In this document: positions 1 through 11,818 of the stretch, piece after piece
Layout: each line of letters starts with the position of its first letter
How positions within the stretch are numbered: the first letter of the stretch is position 1
Assembly (NCBI GenBank): GCA_004369085.1
Contig: ML210203.1
Coordinates: forward strand, 1-64,000
From: Coprinopsis marcescibilis
Taxonomy: Eukaryota; Basidiomycota; Agaricomycetes; Agaricales; Psathyrellaceae
Direction of reading: 5' to 3'
DNA length: 64,000 bases
Position numbers and translations under genes: made by a program
The notes under the pieces: model-generated
What the model was told of the DNA's origin: nothing
What the model saw: the letters and a program-made list of their open reading frames with translations, nothing else
Database searches by the model: none

Positions 1-670
1 TATCCATTCACACTCATTCATAAATGCTCAGTTCCTCAACCAGTCCTAGTCAACGTTGCGAATCAGTGGCCGCAAAACAATGCAGGGTGTTCCAGTGCAT
101 CGGGGCGCAGAAGAATTTCAAGAATTGACAAGTTCTTGCCAAATCCCAAAATTCAAGGGAGCAGCGACAGGCAGCGACTAGCCAGCGGTCGTGCGACATG
201 CATGCGTAAGGGCGTCGGTTGTGCATCACGAAATCTGCTTTGCTCACAACGGAGTTGCGGCCAACATTTGATCGCGATCTGGCGCTCACCGGAGTCACCG
301 CTGGGGCGGGGATCTTGGTGCGGAACATTGGCACGGCAAAACCAAGATAACCGTGCTTTGACCACGAAAATACACGGTTTGGGCGTTATTTTGTTGGAAT
401 AATGACCGTAACAGGCTGGAATTCGGGGTAAATGCCTTCGCCCTTGGTGCGGCAGCCACAAGGCCTCCGGTGTTACGATTCTTGTGGATGCAGACGGTCT
501 TGATCGCACAGCAATAACGCCGCGCGCAATCAAAAGGGGTTTCATGTTCACAGGCTATCGCCCTCCTCAAAATATAACTTTCCTTTCGCCATCTATACCA
601 GCTCTTACACCTTTCCTTCTTGTTCCTCCTTATCTCTATGTCATTATAATCTCCTCTTTCTCATACCCCA
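1..670 (+). promoter_or_regulatory. Upstream region of the ABC transporter gene
   Basis: No convincing gene is seen here; the open frames are short and resemble nothing known. The last 100 bases before the transporter ATG are rich in C and T on the plus strand (about 575-660), a common feature just upstream of fungal start codons. The region is therefore read as promoter and 5' leader of the gene starting at 671, possibly also the end of an upstream gene outside the window. Confidence 0.4.
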
Positions 671-3600
671 ATGGCTTCGCTCTTTTGGATCCAGCTTCGG
701 GCTCTCATTTGGAAGAATTGGGTCGTCGTCGCAAAGTATCCTATCGTAAGTGCTCCAAACATCGCTTCTGGAGGGGTCACTGACATTTGCACCAGCTAAA
801 CATCTTTAGATGCTTCATTTTACCGGTCGCATATGGCATATTCCTGGCAATCGCTCAAATATTCCTCAGTAAACTCAACAATGTACGTCCTTCACTTTGA
901 CCCAGTTGCTACCCGCCAAGATAGCGCCCTAATGGAGGTCGGATACTAGTATGGCATTGGCGACCCCGTACCTATCCACAGTCTTCAAAGCCAATTTGAC
1001 GGGTCTTTGCACTTTGTGTGGACAGATGGCACCACTGGCACCAGCAACCCAACACCATTAGAAATCATCGACCACATTACAGCCTCCTGGAACAACCAGC
1101 AACGAGCAGCAATTAAGCAAGTAGACTCCGCAGCCGCGATCCCCGACGCATGCCCTCAAAACTTCAACCTCTTTTCCCAATGCTTCGCCGCAGTGTCGTT
1201 CACAAACATTCCAGGACCAGGCACCTCTACTTCGGTTAATTACACGATCCACGCGGACGCCGGCCTTGCCTACATCAACGTCAAGGAGCACACCAGCGAC
1301 TGGGAGAAGAGAATACTCCCGTTGCAATGGGCTATAGACTCGGTACGTAAGCTTTGAGGGATGCGAACGGATTTTGCTAATTTGTGGACCTTCAGGCAAT
1401 TATCGAGCTACAGACCGGGATTCAGATGCCTACACCCCTGGAATGGCCCTTCACTCAAGAAACCAACGAGGCGCAGGAGACATCAGTCCGATTGAGCTAC
1501 GTTAGGGCTATCACGGATCTGCTTGTGCTTGCACTGTGAGTGTCTGTGCTTGAGATTTGTTTCCAGAAATTCAAGATTTACATTCAGGTTCATCACCTTT
1601 GTTGGCATTGTCTACCAACTGCCGGGTTCGATCGCTGGAGAACGTGCAAACGGGCTGACCGGACACATGAGGGCCATGGGATTGTTGGATAAAGCACGAA
1701 TCGCGTATGTCGTCGTCCCTCCTTGCAACCACTAGCCAACTAACCTATTCTCTCCAGGGCTTGGCATATTAGCATTTCATCTACTTACCTTCCGGCGTGG
1801 ATTATCATTTCCATCCTTTGGCGCCTACGTATCTGGTCCGAGACCAACGTTGGAATCATTCTAGTTGTCCATGTCCTCTTCGGATTCTCCCTTACCAGCT
1901 GGTCTTTCTTCGTGGCTGCGCCATTCGGCAAGAGCCCACAATTAGCGGCTGTAGTCACGACCTTCCTGGCAATCATACTCGCAGTCGTGGCACTGGTCAT
2001 GAAGTCGGCCAAAACTGGGACTGCTTTCATCTTCACCCTCATTTTCCCTCCCTCTTTCTACGTCTTTGCGACACGGGCCATCTGTGGATTTGAAGACATG
2101 GGACTTGGAGCCAACGCCGTCAAGCAAGACCCTGTCTTTGGACTGACACTCATTCCACTCATCATAGCCGCCCTGGTGTGTATTCACTGCCTCTCTGCTT
2201 TGGGTTCGTGCTAAAAATAATCTCTAGATTAACGTATTTCTATGGCCATGGCTCGCCGTCCTTTGGGAGCGAAGGATGTACGAAGCCCGAAGCCCAACCA
2301 GCGGACCTTGGTGGAAGTTCTGGAGTAGGACACCCAGAACCACGGACGCTGTACCATCGAGCGATGTCGCTATCTCTGTCCGCAACCTCAGAAAGGTTTA
2401 CCGCACTTCGAGGTGGACATCCAAGAACGGGGTAACTGCTGTGGATAACCTGAGCTTTGATGTTCCCAAGACTGGCATTTTCGTCCTTCTTGGCTCGAAT
2501 GGGTGAGTGCTGTGTAGCCGCGATCATCCGAGTGAGAATTAATGTTGATATGCTTGCTTGTAGTGCCGGCAAGTCCACGACTATGTCTATTGTCGGCGGC
2601 CTTGATGGTCAGACTGATGGACAAGTTGTGTTCGAGGGCGGTCATCTCAAGCCTCCACGTGGTAGTATCGGTATTGTTCCTCAAAAGAACGTACTTTTCC
2701 CCGAGTTGACCTGTCTGCAAACTCTTCGTGTATGGAGGGCTGTGAAATGGTCGCCTGCATCCGATGAAAAAGAAGACCTTGAACAGCTGCTGAAGGATTG
2801 CGACTTGGGAACGAAAGTCAATTTCAATGCCAACGCTCTTTCCGGAGGTCAGAAGCGAAAGCTGCAGCTGGCAATTGGGCTGTTAGGTGGTTCCAAGAGT
2901 ACGTTTATCTCTCTTGAAGCCACTCTGGCACCGCATATCTAATCTGTTTCCCCCATAGTTGTTCTTGTCGACGAATGTACTTCCGGAGTTGATCCCCTCA
3001 GTAGACGTGCCATTTGGAGGACTTTGACTTCTTTCCGCTCGGATCGTGCTATCGTGTTCACCACCCATGTTCGTCTGCTTCAGTTTTCTCAGTTCCCCTC
3101 GATGTTGACCATGCTTTCAGTTCCTCGATGAAGCCGACCTCTTGGCTGATGAAATCGCCATTTTGGCTGCGCCTGGAAAGTTGGTTGCTTCTGGATCACC
3201 GGTTGCACTCAAACGCGACCTTGGAGAGGGATACTCAATCTTTGTCACCTTCAATAACAATAATTCGGAGAAAGTCGACCCAAGAGCCCATACTGAACTC
3301 CTTGGTCGGGTTCGAACCGTTGCGCCAGAAGCGCACACGTCGTCGCCATCCCTCAGCCAATGTTCATACCACCTCAAATCCAAGGACCCCGCCGTCGTAC
3401 AGCAAGTCCTGGATCTCCTGGAACGAGAAAGCTCTGACTACTCTGTCACTTCCTATGACATCCTCGGTACAACCATCGAAGACATCTTTTTGGATCTCAT
3501 GGCTCAGAATGGTCTACCTCTCCTCGGCGATTCAAACGAAGCAGTAGTTGAAAGAGCCTCATCCACTGGCAGCAAATCCCCAGTGAACGGCGACGACCCC

Positions 3601-6356
3601 AATTCGCTCCGACTCGCCAACGGACGCCCTCGTTCGCCCTTCAGCCAGGCCCTCACCATCTTCCACAAACGGGTCATGATCGCCAAACGTGCTTGGTTGA
3701 CACCCACTTTGACTATCCTCGTCGCTGTCGCGGGAACTTGCATCCCTCTCGTGTTCATTGCTGGAAAGTCGCAGTCCTGTGTCAGACGATTCCGAACCGT
3801 CAACGCCATCCCTCTCTACGCAGCGAGCCCCATCTACGCGTTCAACGACCAATCGACTCCCATCCTCGCCCAACCGCCAGGCATCACCCAGATCCTCGGA
3901 CAGAGCACCGCCTTCATTCAGACCCTGAACATCACGGACAACAACGCGTTCATCAATGAAATCCGCCAGAACTACCGCAACATCACTCCAGGTGGTGTCT
4001 CGCTGAACGTGGACACCAATGAGGCGTTGATAGCATGGGAAGCGAGACCGCCTGGGTTCAGTGGGTCGATGTTGTTGAATTTGGCAAGCAACTTGTTGTA
4101 TAATCGGGCGTTGGAGGCGAGCGGGGGCGCGCTTGCGGGGGATGTGCCCAAGCTTATTCAGGCGAGGTATAGTCCCTTGCCCGGTATAGCTGCGGGAACG
4201 TTGATTTCGTTGAGGTGGATCGTGTTCTTTGGCGCTATCATGGTACGCCACTTTCCTTTCTATGTGTATGCGGTTCTAATTTGTCATGCAAGGCTGTATA
4301 CCCCGCTTTCTATGCACTCTACGTGTCGAGAGAGAGGAGATCGTCTGTACAGGCTATGCAGCTGTCGAACGGATTGTCAGATCCTATCGGTCTTTGGCTA
4401 GGGCATCTGCTGTTCGACACCATCTCGGTTGTCATCGCCAGCACGATCATTGTGATTGTCCTCCAAGCCGTTGCGCCGAACAATTTCTTCGGACTTGGGT
4501 TCCTTGTAGGTCTCTCACTTTTACCGTTTTGGATGGGGTTTTGACGCGTTGAGTGATTTTAGTGGTTCATCATGGTCATTTACGGGATCACAGCTGCCTT
4601 GTTTGCATACTGTGCGTCGTTGTGGATGGCATCTCCTCTTGCTGCCTTTGCTGCTGTGGCCGGGTACCAGTTTGTCGTCTTTGTGGTAAGCATTTGGCCC
4701 GACTTTAACGAGAGGACTAAAGGCACTGAAGCATATTCATTAGCTGTACCTCTGTGGATACCTCCTCACCATGACCTACGGCAACACCACCACCGCCGGG
4801 ACCACCATCACCATCATCCACTTTGTCATCTCGATCGTGGCTCCAGTTTGCAGCGTCGTAAGTCCCATTTCCATGTACATCCGAGGTCCAGGTCGCTGAA
4901 CTCTCCTGCGTAGGCCCGAGCAGCTTTGGTCTCTGTCAACATGTTCACCCTCCTCTGCGACGGCCGTGAACTTGCCACAAACTCTTCCATGGCCCACATC
5001 ACACGCTACGGCGGACCGATTCTCTACCTCTTCGTCTACATGATCGTCCTCCTCGCCATCCTCGTTTGGGCTGATTCCGGCTCCTACGGCGCGGCGCGCC
5101 GGCTCAACGATATCAAGCAGATTGGCAGCGAGAAGAGGAGCAAGGAGGATGTGGCGGCTGCTGCGGAGGAAGCGCGCGATGAAGGCTCGGAGGATCTCCT
5201 CAGGGTCTTGGATGTGAGCAAGACGTATGTGGGACAAAAGGTGGTGGATGATGTTAGCTTTTCGTTGCCGAGGGATACGGTCTTTGCTTTGCTTGGGCCG
5301 AATGGGGCAGGCAAGACGACGACTTTCAACATGATCCGTGCGTTCCCTCCTCTTCCTCCTTTTCTTGTGGACTGCTAGCTGAACGTCTTTATCTAGGTGG
5401 TGATGTGATACCTGAAACTGGAGATGTGCTCATCAATGGAACCTCTGTCATTAGGAGCCCACGCGTGGCGCGGTCGAATCTGGGAGTGTGCCCGCAATTC
5501 ACGGCTATTGATTCGCAGCTCACTGTGCGGGAGCATTTGTATGTTTATGCGAGGCTCAAGGGCTTGCAGAGGGGTACGGAGGTCAATGAGAGCTTGGATA
5601 CGATCTTGAAGGCCACTGCGTTGGATATGTACGCAGACAGACTCGCCAGCAAGTTGAGTGGGGGGAACCAGAGGAAGGTCGCGTTGGCCATTGCTTTGAT
5701 CGGTGCGTCTGTTCGCTTAGGGGTTTGTACTGGGAGCTGACGGGGGTTTGGGATTCTAGGCAATCCTTCCGTTATCTTGATTGACGAGTTCTCGACTGGC
5801 ATTGACCCGAAGATGAAGCGTGATATGTGGCATACGTTGCGCAAGGTGTCTGCTGGGAAGGCTGTTATCATCACAACCCGTGAGTCCATCAACTCTTGTT
5901 CTCCCATCATCGCTTTGACATCTATCTTACTGACGATGTGTGATGGGTTTAGATTCAATGGAAGAAGCGTCTGCACTTGCCAACAAGGTTGGTATCCTTG
6001 CGAAACGCATGTTGGCTGTTGGCACGACCGAGTCGCTCGCTGCCCGTTATGGAACGTATGAAGTGCACTTTACTTGCCGAACGAGAGAGGAGGTTGTGCA
6101 GGCGAGGGAGCTGATGAGTGGGATTCCGGGGGCGAAGATGGCTGATGATGTTGCGACGCGGTTTGAGGTGCCTGTTGATCCTGTGCAGGGCATGTCTCTT
6201 GCTAGGCTCTTCCATCTGCTGTCCTCGCAAGGCACCTTTACGGAGTATACGGTCGAAAAGGCTTCGCTGGAGAGCATCTTCCTAAAGGTTATTAGAGAGA
6301 ACGATGTGAAGGAGGAGGATTCTGAAGCCAAGAAGAGGTGGTGTGGTCTGTTTTAG
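671..6356 (+). CDS. ABCA-family full-length ABC transporter
   Basis: A full-size ABC transporter with the order TM-NBD-TM-NBD, split by many short introns. It starts at the ATG at 671 (MASLFWIQLRALIWKNW), a membrane-proximal N-terminus typical of ABCA proteins. A large non-cytosolic loop and a hydrophobic block (about 1580-2260) follow. NBD1 lies at about 2350-3540: its Walker A is split by an intron (GSNG/AGKST), the signature is LSGGQKRK and Walker B is IVLVDECTSGVDP. A second membrane domain spans about 3670-5090. NBD2 has PNGAGKTTT (about 5300), LSGGNQRK (about 5656) and ILIDEFSTGIDP. Both catalytic glutamates are present, so both sites look competent. Family knowledge: ABCA proteins move lipids or sterols across membranes; the substrate here is unknown. 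The stop is at 6354. Exon joints were inferred from GT..AG ends and frame continuity. Confidence 0.93.
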
Positions 6357-6519
6357 GGGTATTCATTAGATGGTATATATCCTTTGCTTTGGACACTGCT
6401 ACATAGGTCTCTTGGGACTCTCTTTACCTCTTCCCGCGACGATATTATTTATTATACCTGTAATTAGGGATATCAATTACTGTTTATGAACCTTAGTGTG
6501 TGGCCGATTGTAGTTTTGT

Positions 6520-7371
6520 TCAATCAATTCTGGCTGTTTCTTTGGGTTGGGATCGTAGTGTTACTACATCTTCGAGATGAGATATGACTAGACGTGCGAT
6601 GAAGAATCCGAGGATTAGTGCGAGTACGACTGCTATTACTGTTGGTAGCTGGGAGGCTTCGAGGATGCCTAGGAGGAGGGGCTCGAGTGTGATGATTATA
6701 GGTACTGCATCGAGGGTTTTGAGAAACTCTTCGATCGCTTGTGCCTCGGGAGTCCATACGACTGTTGAAACGAGCTGGATGCGGCCGTATTTTTGGCGGG
6801 TCATGGAGGATGCTGAACGGGTTTTGTAGCGCCGTGGTGGACCTGGAGTGCTGAGGTGTGTGAGAGCGGAGGGTTCGAATACCCGAACATGGGCTTCGAC
6901 GGGGTACTGTACACGGTTAACTGGATCCGAGTGTACGAGCGAGAGAGAGGATACGAACTGAAGCTGGCCATGATATGCGCAGAGTAAAGTTGTTGTATTT
7001 CTTCCAGGGTTCGCAGTCGAGGTCGAGGATGACCCAGAGCTCGCGCAGGCAGCCTTGGGCGGATCGCGTTGGCGTCCAGCTGAACACGTTACTGCACGGT
7101 TGTGGGTCGTCGGCGATATCTGTTGTGTTGGGCGGGTTAGCGCCGAGTCCCCAGCGTATTGAAGACGTGTAAGCGTCTAGTGTAGGCCTAAAGCAAAGAG
7201 TCAGTAGTGGCGTAGACGGGGAATCTGTGGGCTTTACCATGTGTGTTGGAATTGGATTTCGGGGTTGGGAACTTCCTGAGCGTCAAAGTAGATGAGCTCT
7301 GTATTTGCGAGCGCGAAGACTGCGAAATGGAAGAGGAAGAGGAAGAAGTGGCAGAGAGAAAAGGACTTCAT
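6520..7371 (-). CDS. Small type I ER membrane protein, Pga1-like (GPI mannosyltransferase II subunit candidate)
   Basis: Three exons join cleanly: 7371-7238, 7187 to about 6960, and about 6930 to the stop at 6520. The product is about 250 residues. The ATG at 7371 opens a strong signal peptide (basic start, then a Phe/Leu-rich core ending ALA), followed at once by NTELIYFDAQE. The middle part has paired cysteines, an N-glycosylation site (NNFT) and an LRISWPAS segment. Near the C-terminus is one hydrophobic helix (LPTVIAVVLALILGFFIA) and a short charged tail. A signal peptide followed by an NTE..F start, and this size and topology, recall the fungal Pga1 family, which partners Gpi18 in adding the second mannose to GPI anchors in the ER. 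The family call is inference from recollection; the membrane topology is seen directly. It could instead be another small ER factor. Confidence 0.6.
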
Positions 7372-8283
7372 CTATTTCGCCTACCCGGTGACCATTGCAG
7401 TCGAGTCTCGACTGACAGTGCTGAGAGCGACCGCGTCACAATCATTGCCCGGTCGCTTTCGGCCGGAGCGGCGGTACAGGACCGTGTGGCCCGCTGACAT
7501 ACCGCACTGTACGTCACTGCTTGTCTTCCTCCTTTTGCGCGCTTGTCCTTAAACCCGGTAATCCTTGTCTGTGAAAGGGATGCCCTGGTAACGACAACCC
7601 TCGAGGAGACCTCAGTTCAACAGATGCTCAAGCAGGTTCAAGGCTGGAGTGAGCTACTCCAGGTCCCGATTAACATGTTGTCGGTTGCGGAAGAATATAT
7701 GCAGCCGCAGCTCGAGTCATACTTGTGCCGTATCTCGCGCGTGTATCAACGAGGAATTCATATACGCCGCTATGTATGTTCTCTGGCCTTCTAACCTGGA
7801 CTGCGCTTCTCCAGGCTTCTCTTCGTCTTCTACGCCAGTCACTGGGAGTAGAGAGTCCAAGGTTTGTTCAACACCGGTTGAAACTTATACAGTCTTCCAG
7901 CCAGTAGCATATTGCATATCCCAAAATAGAACGTCACACTCCGACATCCCGGTCAGGATTGCTAACCACCAAGAGAAATAGCCGGCTTGGTTCGTAATCA
8001 GTATTATAGGTCAGTGAGCTCATGCCAATTCATTCATTCGATCCCTAAACGTGCTTTTTCGATCTCTTTACCCTTTTGTATCCCCTCCATCTACGAAAAA
8101 CGCCCCTCACCGGTGGATACCCTCTGTTTCACGCCTCTACTCCAGACTACGAAATCTATAAGCGTTGGATAGCCGGATTGTGCTTACCAACCTGACAGCT
8201 CGCCTTGAGGATTAATTACAGTCATCCACAACCGAGTAGTACCGGATTGCTACGAACTCCTTTGACGACAAGCCTACTTTGCA
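7372..8283. other. Intergenic region without a recognised gene
   Basis: This is the shared upstream region of two divergent genes, the minus-strand membrane protein and the plus-strand Sec14-like gene. An open frame at 7543-7794 (+) could encode about 80 residues, but it has no familiar motif and no clear exon partners. The rest holds C/T-rich stretches such as 8050-8120 and nothing else that can be named. Confidence 0.4.
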
Positions 8284-9707
8284 ATGACGCCCACTAGAAA
8301 AGTCCTCAGCACCCCAGCGCCAGGGACGATCGTCCACCCTGTCCATACCTACACAGAAGAACAAACGAGGCAGATCGAGGCGTTACGCGAGGTCCGTGCA
8401 TTTTACCTCACCCCATTAGTCTGCCAGCATTGACACACCATCTCTCCACAACACAGTTCACAAAAACCATTTCTCTCCCCACTACAGACCCGTATTATCA
8501 ATGGCAAAAACGCTGGCTCGACTGCCCCGACACTCACCCCCGCTACATGCGTGCAGCCAAATGGATATACGGCGACGCCCAGAAACGGATACAGGCCACG
8601 ATGGACTGGCGTCGCGAGTACCAGCCCGACCTCATTAGTCCTGAGGAAGTCAGGATCGAAGGGGAGACAGGAAAAATGTGCGTGTTTTATTTAACAATCT
8701 CGCTTAGAGGGCGTTGGCTAATGGTCTGCGTTTTGAATGCGCAGTATCCTGAATGGATTTGATCGGGATGGACGACCTATCATCTATATGCGGCCTGGGC
8801 GGGAGAATACGCAGCAGAGTCCGAGGCAGTTGAGGCATTTGGTGTGGTGGTTGTGCGTACCCTTTTTCTTTCGTCCCCTTTGATTCGCAGCAGGAAGGCT
8901 GATGGTTTTGTAGAGAACGTGCAAAGGATTTCATGCCACCTGGCCAAGAAACCCTCGTTATCGTTGTAGACTATAAATCTGTCACCCTCCGCACCAACCC
9001 ATCCATCTCCGTCGCACGCAAGGTGCTAAACATCTTGCAACAGCATTATGTGGAAACCCTCGGACGCGCTGTGGTGGTTAACCTGCCTACCCTTTTGAGT
9101 TTCTTCTACAAGGGAATCGAACGGTTTTTGGATCCTGTTACGAGAGACAAGGTGCGTAGGTGGTTCACGTCAGGTTTAGGACAATCCTAACTATGCGACC
9201 TGCAGATGAGGTTCAACCCCAACCTCGTGGACCTCGTTCCAGAAAATCAGCTCGACGCAGATTTCGGAGGCTCCTACGAGTTTGAATATGAGCCAAACAC
9301 ATATTGGGACCAGGTCATCGAGTGCGTCGCGTCTTTGCATTAACCTCGCCTTGCATTTGAATCTCACACCTGACATTGCTTGTAGGATATGTGGAATCGC
9401 ATCGGATGGCACGCGGACGCCAGTCGCATTGCCAGCGACACCTGAAGCTGAGGCAGCCGAAGGCACGCCGACAACGCCAGAAACTGTTAGTGTGCACTCC
9501 CGGATGGACAGTAGTGGGAGTGGATCTGAGGATACGGATCTGGATACGCCTAAAACCGCTAGGAGCGTTGTTATGGGCTTTGATTCGCCGGCGGGTGGTG
9601 AGAAGGAGTTGATACGACATTTGAAGGATAGGGATATTGTGGTTTCATCCGGAAATGTTGACGAGGACGAGGGTGGTCCGGGTGGGGTGAGGATTTTGGT
9701 TGGGTAG
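8284..9707 (+). CDS. CRAL-TRIO (Sec14-like) phosphatidylinositol/lipid transfer protein
   Basis: Six or so exons give a protein near 390 residues, starting at the ATG at 8284 (MTPTRKVLST). An N-terminal CRAL-TRIO-N helical region contains W..CP..HPRYMRAAKW and RIQATMDWRREY. The lipid-binding domain follows: NGFDRDGRPIIYMRPGREN, then a core strand LVIVVDYKS, then ISVARKVLNILQQHYVETLGRAVVVNLP, which is the usual Sec14 nucleotide-exchange/PI-binding segment, and FLDPVTRDKMRFNP. The C-terminus has the YEFEYEPNTYW motif seen in the Sfh/Pdr16 branch, then a Ser/Thr/Pro/Asp-rich tail ending at 9707. Family knowledge: these proteins exchange PI and other lipids between membranes and tune phosphoinositide synthesis. 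The exact Sec14 subfamily is not settled; the Pdr16/Pdr17-like branch is the best guess. The glycine- and acid-rich tail is probably disordered. Confidence 0.9.
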
Positions 9708-9890
9708 TAAGTGTATGTCTTTATTAACCGGCAGAGAACGATTGGATTTGTGGGGATTTTATGAATACTCGGAGAGTTGGACATATATCTATCTATTTAG
9801 ATCTAGAATGACGAGAACGAGCAATGGATGTAGTTACTAGTATCATGACTTATAAAAAAATGTAATGTAACATAACTAAAAGCACGACGC

Positions 9891-10908
9891 TCAGGCCACC
9901 AGCTCGGTCTCTTCCCACTTTCCTTCGCCGACTTCAACAAACTCGAACCTCCTATTTGGCACTACACCCAAGTCCACGAAATCTACATAGCTGGGCTCGA
10001 TGACCAGCAAAGCAAAATTGTTCAATGCAGTCTCCCAGTTGCGTTTATCCTCTTCACTGGAAGACTCTGTGGGTTCTTCGATCTTGACGGGCCATTTCTT
10101 TGCTGCGTCGGGCCCACCGTGGGCTGAGAGTGGTGTACCAGGTGTGGGCCTACACCAAGTTGCCTTCATATGAGAGCTCATACTCTTGAACACCTCAACC
10201 CGCTTCTTCTCCCAGTCGAACCCCTCTTCTGCCTTTCCCCCGCCTTCCCCCACCTGTACGCTGGCCACTCCGAACCTACTTGCCTCACCTCCCCCGGGCC
10301 CTCTGCCTTTCCCGCTCTTCTCCTTCTGGGGTAAAGAAACGAGCTGGAACTGGCGGTAGGCCTGTGTCTGGGTCGGGCTGGGTACGACGACTGCACGGCC
10401 TGTGATGCGGAACTGCTGTTTCGTACCGTCGATCCACCAGGCGAGTTCGATTTGGGGTGTGGTTGTTATTTGCGAGACTTTGGGGGTGCGGATGTCGGTG
10501 GAGGAGAGGAGGAGGGGGGTGGAGGGGTGGGTGGGGAGTGTGAGGAAGGAGCGGATGATTAGGGAGCGGACGCGGACTTGGGGAGGGGGCTTGGTTGGGG
10601 TTGTGGTTGCCGGTGAGGGAGAGGATGTGTTTGGGGGTGAGGTGGGTGAGGTGTCGAGGGTGGACATTTGGATTACTGGGGTTCCAAATTGTCAGAGTCG
10701 GAAATAAGGGTTGAGGTTGAGCATTGGTCAGTTCAATAATTGCTAAAAGAATGTAGGTGTGGGGCTTACCGACTTGGTCTTTGAATTTGGAGATTGCGCT
10801 CTCGATGAGCTGTTTCCACCTGGGGGATGCAGCAGGGGATAGGTGGTGTTGTGCGGCACTGGCCATCTTGAGCGTGCTTGCTGCGTCCTTTGCAGGGTCT
10901 AATTTCAT
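9891..10908 (-). CDS. Pyridoxamine 5'-phosphate oxidase-like FMN-binding protein (Alr4036 type)
   Basis: Two exons. The first carries SPRWKQLIESAISKFKDQV; an intron (about 10693-10770) then joins in frame to VIQMSTLDTSPTS. The N-terminal SPRWK..IE..I motif and the later series IRSFL, LLLSSTDIRTPKVSQI, ELAWWI and QFRITGRAVVV match the split-barrel flavin reductase fold of the Alr4036-type PNPOx-like domain. After a lysine/glycine-rich insertion comes the C-terminal WCRPTPGTPLS, then NFALLVIEPSYVDFVDL and FEFVE...WEETELVA. Family knowledge: these are FMN-binding oxidase-like proteins, related to yeast YLR456W/YPR172W, with no proven substrate. The start is either the ATG at 10908 or the one at 10866; the second begins closer to the conserved region. 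The product is about 290 residues. Confidence 0.85.
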
Positions 10909-11322
10909 CTGTTGGTGGGTAATGTGGTAACAAGATGACACAGGTAGGTAGCTTACAATGCTTATAAGCCGGATTGTGGTGATGATAGCTACTAATGAGA
11001 GCGCCGAGCAAAGGCGTCGTCGTCACTTCTCACACATATCCACTTCTCGGTAATCAGATCATATTAATAGGGGCTTGTGACGTCAGGGCAAATTAATCAT
11101 CAATTTTCCCTTGCGCGTCCGTGGCAAGCGGTGGGGACTGTGACGAAGGCCCTGACTCCGCATTTGGTTGTCCTACTACCGAAAGTAGACAGTCTCTGTG
11201 CTTCTCTGATGGCACAGTCTTCTCGAGAAGGCTCAAAATATGGACAAATACTCGTCGAGTCTTTTATACCCTGGACGAGCTAGTTTTCATCTTCCCGTTC
11301 TCCCCTTCCTTCCTCCTTCGAC
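10909..11322. other. Intergenic region between divergent genes
   Basis: This is the shared upstream region of the minus-strand FMN-binding gene and the plus-strand swi5 gene. It has a C/T-rich run just before the swi5 ATG (about 11285-11320). No RNA gene, repeat or coding frame of note is seen. Confidence 0.4.
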
Positions 11323-11818
11323 ATGCACGCAGCCATATCAGTCAAGGTGAGGGTTCGCCATATTAGAGTAGCTGGTTTTAACGATTATGTTTGCCAGAAG
11401 CAGCAAGACAGGGCCGCGTCTTTGGAAACTGAGATCGAGGTGCTCGAGAAAGAACTCGGGTAAGTAAGCACATATATGTCGTTGAACCTTCGGAATACAA
11501 TACCCCTTTTCTGGCAATTTATGCAGAGAGGGAAGGGACGCTCAGGCGATAGTCAAACGCCATATCGGGCTGCTTCACAAATATAACGAAGCGAAAGATG
11601 CAACTCAGGTAAGGTTTTCGTTACCGTCTCCGTTTCGTTCATCGCACGCGTATGCCTATCATGGCATCCGGCTCTCCAGATTTTGATTGGAAGAGTAAGG
11701 TCGCAACACCCCAACTTTTTGACATGCTCTTATTTCATTGCCTCGGAAGCTTGCTTCTCTGAAGGAAACTACTGTTCGCCAGATACACGAAGATTACGAC
11801 CTGATCGATACAGATTGA
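11323..11818 (+). CDS. swi5: Swi5 family DNA recombination mediator (Sae3/Swi5)
   Basis: A gene too small and fragmented for simple ORF finding. Five exons join in frame: 11323-11346, 11398-11459, 11527-11608, 11680-11694 and 11750-11818. They encode 83 residues, close to the roughly 85 of fission yeast Swi5. The first half is a charged coiled coil (LETEIEVLEKEL). The second half is the Swi5 core: VKRHIGLLHKYNEAKDATQ, then ILIGRLASLKETTVRQIHED, ending YDLIDTD. The LH.YNE.KD..Q..IGRLA...TV pattern is diagnostic of the family. Known role: Swi5 pairs with Sfr1 (Mei5 in budding yeast) to stabilise Rad51 and Dmc1 filaments during homologous recombination. One exon is only 15 nt. All five phases agree, which strongly supports the model. 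Exon 1, encoding MHAAISVK, is the least certain part. Confidence 0.9.

Noticed and set aside
3559..4251. Minus-strand frame of 230 codons inside the ABC transporter
   Set aside because: It is antisense to a well-supported transporter exon; Arg-rich shadow translation.
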